Shown piece after piece: positions 21,284 to 24,150 of a stretch of 24,150 bases of DNA. The stretch covers positions 1-24,150 of the forward strand of contig JALHSW010000036.1 of assembly GCA_022865365.1 (NCBI GenBank), in the 5' to 3' direction. A model generated the notes under the pieces. That model saw nothing but the letters and a program-made list of their open reading frames with translations. It was not told where the DNA came from and did no database searches. The position numbers and the translations under genes are program-made. The DNA is from Acidimicrobiia bacterium (lineage in GTDB: Bacteria; Actinomycetota; Acidimicrobiia; IMCC26256; PALSA-555). The number at the start of each line of letters is the position of its first letter. The stretch's first letter is position 1.

Positions 21284-21817
21284 GTGGACGATCTCACGCG
21301 GCTGGCCGTAGCGGCCCGCGACGGCGACCGCCTCGCTCTCGGAGCATTCGTGCGTCAGAGCCAGGGCGAAGTGTGGCGCCTCGTAGCGCACCTCACCGAT
21401 CCGTCCGAGGCCGACGACGTCACCCAGGAGGTCTACGTGCGTGCGTGGCGGGCCCTGCCCGCGTACCGGGCCGACGCCAGCGCCCGGACCTGGCTCCTCA
21501 CGATCGCGCGCCGAGCCTGCGCCGACTCCCTCAGGGCCCGCAACCGCCGCCGACGCCTCGCGACCCGGATCGAGGACGCAGCATCCGTCGGGGATTTGGC
21601 GTCACCCGACGGGTCGGGCGTGCAGGCGCTCAACGCGTTGATCGCCGACCTGTCGCCCGAGCGGCGCGAAGCGTTCGTGCTCACCCAGCTCGTCGGCACG
21701 TCGTACGAGGAGGCCGCGGCAGTCTGCGGAGTACCGGTGGGAACGATCCGATCACGGGTCGCACGTGCGCGCGCGGAGCTGATCGAGGCGCTCCGCGCCG
21801 CCGAGGCCACCGGGTGA
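21284..21817 (+). CDS. ECF-family RNA polymerase sigma factor
   Basis: 177 residues. Region 2 is RQSQGEVWRLVAHLTDPSEA followed by DDVTQEVYVRAWRALP, with WLLTIARRACADSLR after it. Region 4 is SPERREAFVLTQLVGTSYEE followed by AAAVCGVPVGTIRSRVARAR, the helix-turn-helix for the -35 element. Full-length with no extra domain, so it is the classic ECF form controlled by a membrane anti-sigma. GTG 21284 matches the family start. The next gene's GTG overlaps its stop by 4 nt (GTGA). It is divergent from the zinc-finger anti-sigma gene. Confidence 0.93.
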   Translation: MDDLTRLAVAARDGDRLALGAFVRQSQGEVWRLVAHLTDPSEADDVTQEVYVRAWRALPAYRADASARTWLLTIARRACADSLRARNRRRRLATRIEDAASVGDLASPDGSGVQALNALIADLSPERREAFVLTQLVGTSYEEAAAVCGVPVGTIRSRVARARAELIEALRAAEATG

Positions 21818-22971
21818 CATCCCGCTGGTCGCGCTCGCTCCGCACCAGGGTCCCGCGCACGTTCGGGCGCACTGTCGGGCGCATCGGCTCGCTCGCACTC
21901 CTCGTTGCGCTGGTCGCGGTTGTGCTCACACCCGCACCGGCCCACGCGCACGGGATCGGCGGCATCCGCCCCAGCAACTACGAGACGCGCGTGCTCTCGG
22001 TTCGTCCGACGACCCGCGGCGTCGAGGTCACCGCGGTCGATCTGGGCGACCGGCTCGAGCTGCGCAACACCCCCGGCGCCGACGTGACCGTCCTCGGCTA
22101 CGACGACGAGCCGTACCTGCGCGTCGGGCCGCGCGGGGTGTTCGAGAACCGGCGCTCGCCCGCGGTGTACCTCAACCGGACCCGGACGGCGGCGTCGCCG
22201 GTGCCCGAGCGTGCGGATCCGAAGGCGACGCCCGAGTGGCGCCGGATCGGTGACGGTACGACGGTCCGTTGGCACGACCACCGCACCCACTGGATGGGGC
22301 GGACCGACCCACCGGCGGTGCGCGCCGACCCCGGCGTGGTGCACCAGGTCCAGCCGTTCGTCGTGAAGCTCCGTCAGGGCGCCGAGACCATCAGGGTGAC
22401 GGGCGACGTCCGCTGGATCCCGGGTCCGGCGCCGTGGCCGTGGATCGGCCTCGCGCTCCTCCTCGCGCTCGTCGTCGTGATGCTCAGCCGCACCCGGTTC
22501 GCGGTGGCGGCGGTCGGCGTGACGCTTGTCGTCGTGGCAGTCAGCGAGGCCGCGCACATCGTCGGTGGTTGGGGCGGTACGACCGTCGGCGCGGGGACCA
22601 AGCTCGCGGCGAGCGTGTACGCCGTCGGTGGAATCGTGGTGTCAGTCCTCGCGCTGGTCTGGTTGCTCCGGCGCGGGCTCGATGCGGCCGCACCGCTGGT
22701 GCTCGTCGCCGGGCTGTTCCTCGCCCTCGCGGGCGGACTCGCCGACGTGACGGTGCTCACCCGGTCACAGCTCCCCACCACGTTGCCCGACTCCGCCGCC
22801 CGCCTGGTCGTGTCGCTGGCGCTCGGGCTGGGGCTCGGTCTCGCGGGCGCCGGCGCACTCCGGCTCCGCCGGCAGCGTCGCCCGCAACAACGGCGACCGC
22901 AGCAACGACCCGGCGGCGCATCGCCGGGCGCCACGGCTCCGGGCGACCCGGTCGCTCCCGCCCCGAGCTGA
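21814..22971 (+). CDS. secreted/membrane His-containing protein of unknown function, in the sigma/copper module
   Basis: 385 residues. A basic N-terminus and hydrophobic segment (about 24-44) look like a signal peptide ending PAHA|HG, so the mature protein would start near a histidine. An extracytoplasmic domain (46-205) contains LGYDDEPYLRVGPRGVFENR (94-113), then WHDHRTHWM (153-161), a cluster of potential metal ligands. About six hydrophobic helices follow (from about 210 to 355), then a Gln/Arg and Pro-rich cytoplasmic tail. I know of similar hypothetical proteins in Actinobacteria but no defined function. It starts with a GTG overlapping the sigma stop by 4 nt, and converges with the CDF gene (5-nt gap). 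The context suggests a metal-related role, an inference. Confidence 0.85.
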   Translation: MTSRWSRSLRTRVPRTFGRTVGRIGSLALLVALVAVVLTPAPAHAHGIGGIRPSNYETRVLSVRPTTRGVEVTAVDLGDRLELRNTPGADVTVLGYDDEPYLRVGPRGVFENRRSPAVYLNRTRTAASPVPERADPKATPEWRRIGDGTTVRWHDHRTHWMGRTDPPAVRADPGVVHQVQPFVVKLRQGAETIRVTGDVRWIPGPAPWPWIGLALLLALVVVMLSRTRFAVAAVGVTLVVVAVSEAAHIVGGWGGTTVGAGTKLAASVYAVGGIVVSVLALVWLLRRGLDAAAPLVLVAGLFLALAGGLADVTVLTRSQLPTTLPDSAARLVVSLALGLGLGLAGAGALRLRRQRRPQQRRPQQRPGGASPGATAPGDPVAPAPS

Positions 22972-22976
22972 GCCGA

Positions 22977-23894
22977 TCAGGACGCGGGGCCGTGCACGGC
23001 ACCGCAGTCGTGACATTCGAGCTCGAGCGTCGCGTGGGCGATGCCGAAGCGGTCGATGAGCATCTCCTTCAGCACATCGCCGCGTGTCTGGGCCTCGTGC
23101 AGCGACGGCTCGCCCGCGAGCACGACATGAGCCGACAGCGCGGGGGTCTCCGAGCCGAGCGACCACAGATGTACGTGGTGCACCGCTTCGACCTCGGGGC
23201 TCGCCACGAGCGCTTCCTCGACCTCATCGACACCGAGCCCCGAGGGAGCCCCCTCGAGCAGCACCCGCCCGACGTCGCGGAGCAGCACGAGGGCCGAGAC
23301 CACCACCAGCCCCGCGATGAACAGCGACATCACCGGGTCGACCCAGTCCGCGCCGAAGAGGACGACCGCCGCGCCGGCGATGAGCGCACCGACTGAGCCG
23401 AGCGCGTCGCCCACGAGGTGCCAGAACGCGCCGCGCAGGTTGAGGTTCGCGCCCGCATGGCGCGAGATCGCCCACGCGCTTCCCACGTTGACCGCCAGGC
23501 CCGCGGCCGCGACCAGCATCACGCCGCCGCCGTCGATGGAGCCCGGATCGCCGATGCGTCCGATCGCCTCGACGACGATGTACGCCGCGGCGCCCAGGAG
23601 CAGGAGCGCGTTCACCTGCGCGCCGATCACCTCGGCCCGGACGAGCCCGTAGGTGTGGCGCGACGAGGCCGGCGCAGTGGCGAGCTGCTGTGCGACCAGC
23701 GCGATCGCGAGCGCGGCGACATCGGACACCATGTGGACGCCGTCGGCGAGCAACGCGAGCGAGCCGAACGCAAGAGCGGCGATGACCTCGACGACGAGGA
23801 AGCCGGCGTTGGCGCCGAGCGCGATCCAGAGCGCCTTCCGGCGCGCGCCACCCAGACCGCTCACGTGCTTGGCGTGATCGTGTTCAGCGCCCAC
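22977..23894 (-). CDS. cation diffusion facilitator (CDF) family metal exporter, CzcD-like
   Basis: 305 residues with six TM helices. A His-rich N-terminus (AEHDHAKHV) precedes the first helix. The metal site in TM2 is DGVHMVSDV (Asp51... His54, Asp58) and in TM5 WHLVGDALGSVGA (His159, Asp163); the His-Asp/His-Asp pattern suits Zn2+ transport. The C-terminal domain (about 210-300) has VHHVHLWSLGSETPALSAHV and ends with a Cys-His-Asp-Cys segment that could bind metal. GTG 23894 with a weak GAGG site 5 nt upstream is preferred; the frame continues to 24107 through the repeat region, which does not look like protein. Probable proton-coupled Zn/Cd/Co exporter. Confidence 0.93.
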   Translation of the reverse strand: MGAEHDHAKHVSGLGGARRKALWIALGANAGFLVVEVIAALAFGSLALLADGVHMVSDVAALAIALVAQQLATAPASSRHTYGLVRAEVIGAQVNALLLLGAAAYIVVEAIGRIGDPGSIDGGGVMLVAAAGLAVNVGSAWAISRHAGANLNLRGAFWHLVGDALGSVGALIAGAAVVLFGADWVDPVMSLFIAGLVVVSALVLLRDVGRVLLEGAPSGLGVDEVEEALVASPEVEAVHHVHLWSLGSETPALSAHVVLAGEPSLHEAQTRGDVLKEMLIDRFGIAHATLELECHDCGAVHGPAS

Positions 23895-23950
23895 GCTTGC
23901 CTCGGTCTCCGCGGGGTGGCCCGACCTTCGCTGGATGCAGGTCGGGCAGC

Positions 23951-24046
23951 GCGATCCTCCCACGCCCGATTCAGGCCACGCTCGATTCAGGCCACGCCGG
24001 AATCGGGCCCCGCCGGAACCAGGCCCCGCCGGAACCAGGCGCCCCT
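23951..24046. repeat. 16-bp tandem repeat array, five copies plus a degenerate sixth
   Basis: Units at 23967, 23983, 23999, 24015 and 24031 have an exact 16-bp period. The first two differ at one base (CGATTCAGGCCACGCT and the same ending CC). Copies 3-5 are a diverged subtype close to GGAACCAGGCCCCGCC. A degenerate copy precedes at 23952-23966. The array lies between the CDF start and the plus-strand gene at 24110. Units are not palindromic. Confidence 0.85.
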
Positions 24047-24109
24047 GCCGAGCGACTACCTCTCGATGCCGGATCCATCGCCCCGGCCGACCCCGAGGAG
24101 AGATCACTC

Positions 24110-24150
24110 ATGGACACCCCTCGACGCGCTGCGGTCGCCGCGGCGATCGC
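24110..24150 (+). CDS. start of an unidentified gene, cut by the window edge
   Basis: ATG 24110 is preceded by GAGGAG (24095-24100) 9 nt away, a convincing ribosome site. The 13 visible codons read MDTPRRAAVAAAI, basic then hydrophobic, like the beginning of a signal peptide or membrane anchor. Nothing more can be said about the product. Confidence 0.55.
   Translation, partial: MDTPRRAAVAAAI

Noticed and set aside
1..24150. CRISPR array, tRNA, rRNA or tmRNA.
   Set aside because: No spaced direct repeats of the right size; GGTTCGA-like strings at about 12907, 13513 and 14228 fall inside coding frames and have no cloverleaf partners.

Overview
The window is GC-rich chromosomal DNA (roughly 70% by eye) from an actinobacterium, most likely a non-Streptomyces lineage such as Acidimicrobiia (class is an inference). 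Supporting signs are MshA (mycothiol synthesis) next to a YbjN-domain gene, the rex-hem gene order, an RsiG-type anti-sigma homologue, and many genes that have a TANNNT -10 box 6-9 nt before the start codon and no Shine-Dalgarno, as in leaderless actinobacterial transcripts. No tRNA, rRNA, CRISPR array, insertion sequence or phage gene was seen.

Layout. 1-5340: a minus-strand tetrapyrrole operon in transcription order rex, precorrin-2 dehydrogenase, hemA, hemC, a cobA-hemD fusion and the first 32 codons of hemB, mostly joined by start/stop overlaps, with a candidate Rex operator upstream. 5340-7769: a divergent 7-TM protein whose 3' end overlaps a convergent AMP-forming acyl-CoA ligase by 109 bp; a possible 51-aa ORF and a clear 30-aa membrane mini-protein with a strong RBS lie upstream of the ligase. 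7815-10548: proC, a phosphatase-like gene, an excisionase-type HTH gene and a DUF62 SAM hydrolase, all minus. 10773-13559: rsiG-like, XRE regulator, mshA, YbjN, all minus. 13652-15137: superoxide dismutase and a methyltransferase, plus strand. 15181-17126: a SirB1/transglutaminase-like protein, a LON-domain protein, a 71-aa acidic protein and a MoaD/ThiS protein, minus strand. 17152-17619: a Fur-family repressor whose -10 box overlaps that of the divergent SirB1-like gene.

17635-22971 is a divergent envelope/redox module. An ECF sigma factor and a His-rich secreted membrane protein run to the right. A zinc-finger anti-sigma factor, a CopC-CopD fusion, DsbB and a thioredoxin-fold lipoprotein-like/secreted oxidoreductase run to the left, again with overlapping stops and starts. 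This gene set suggests an envelope stress regulon linking copper handling to extracytoplasmic disulfide formation. 22977-23894 is a CDF zinc/cation exporter. It is followed by a 16-bp tandem repeat array and the first codons of a plus-strand gene cut by the window edge.

Points most worth checking are the RsiG homologue with near-complete c-di-GMP motifs, the sigma/copper/disulfide module, the shared -10 boxes of fur and the SirB1-like gene, the duplicated start region of the acyl-CoA ligase, the 30-aa membrane protein, the possible AUC start of rex, and the 16-bp repeat array.
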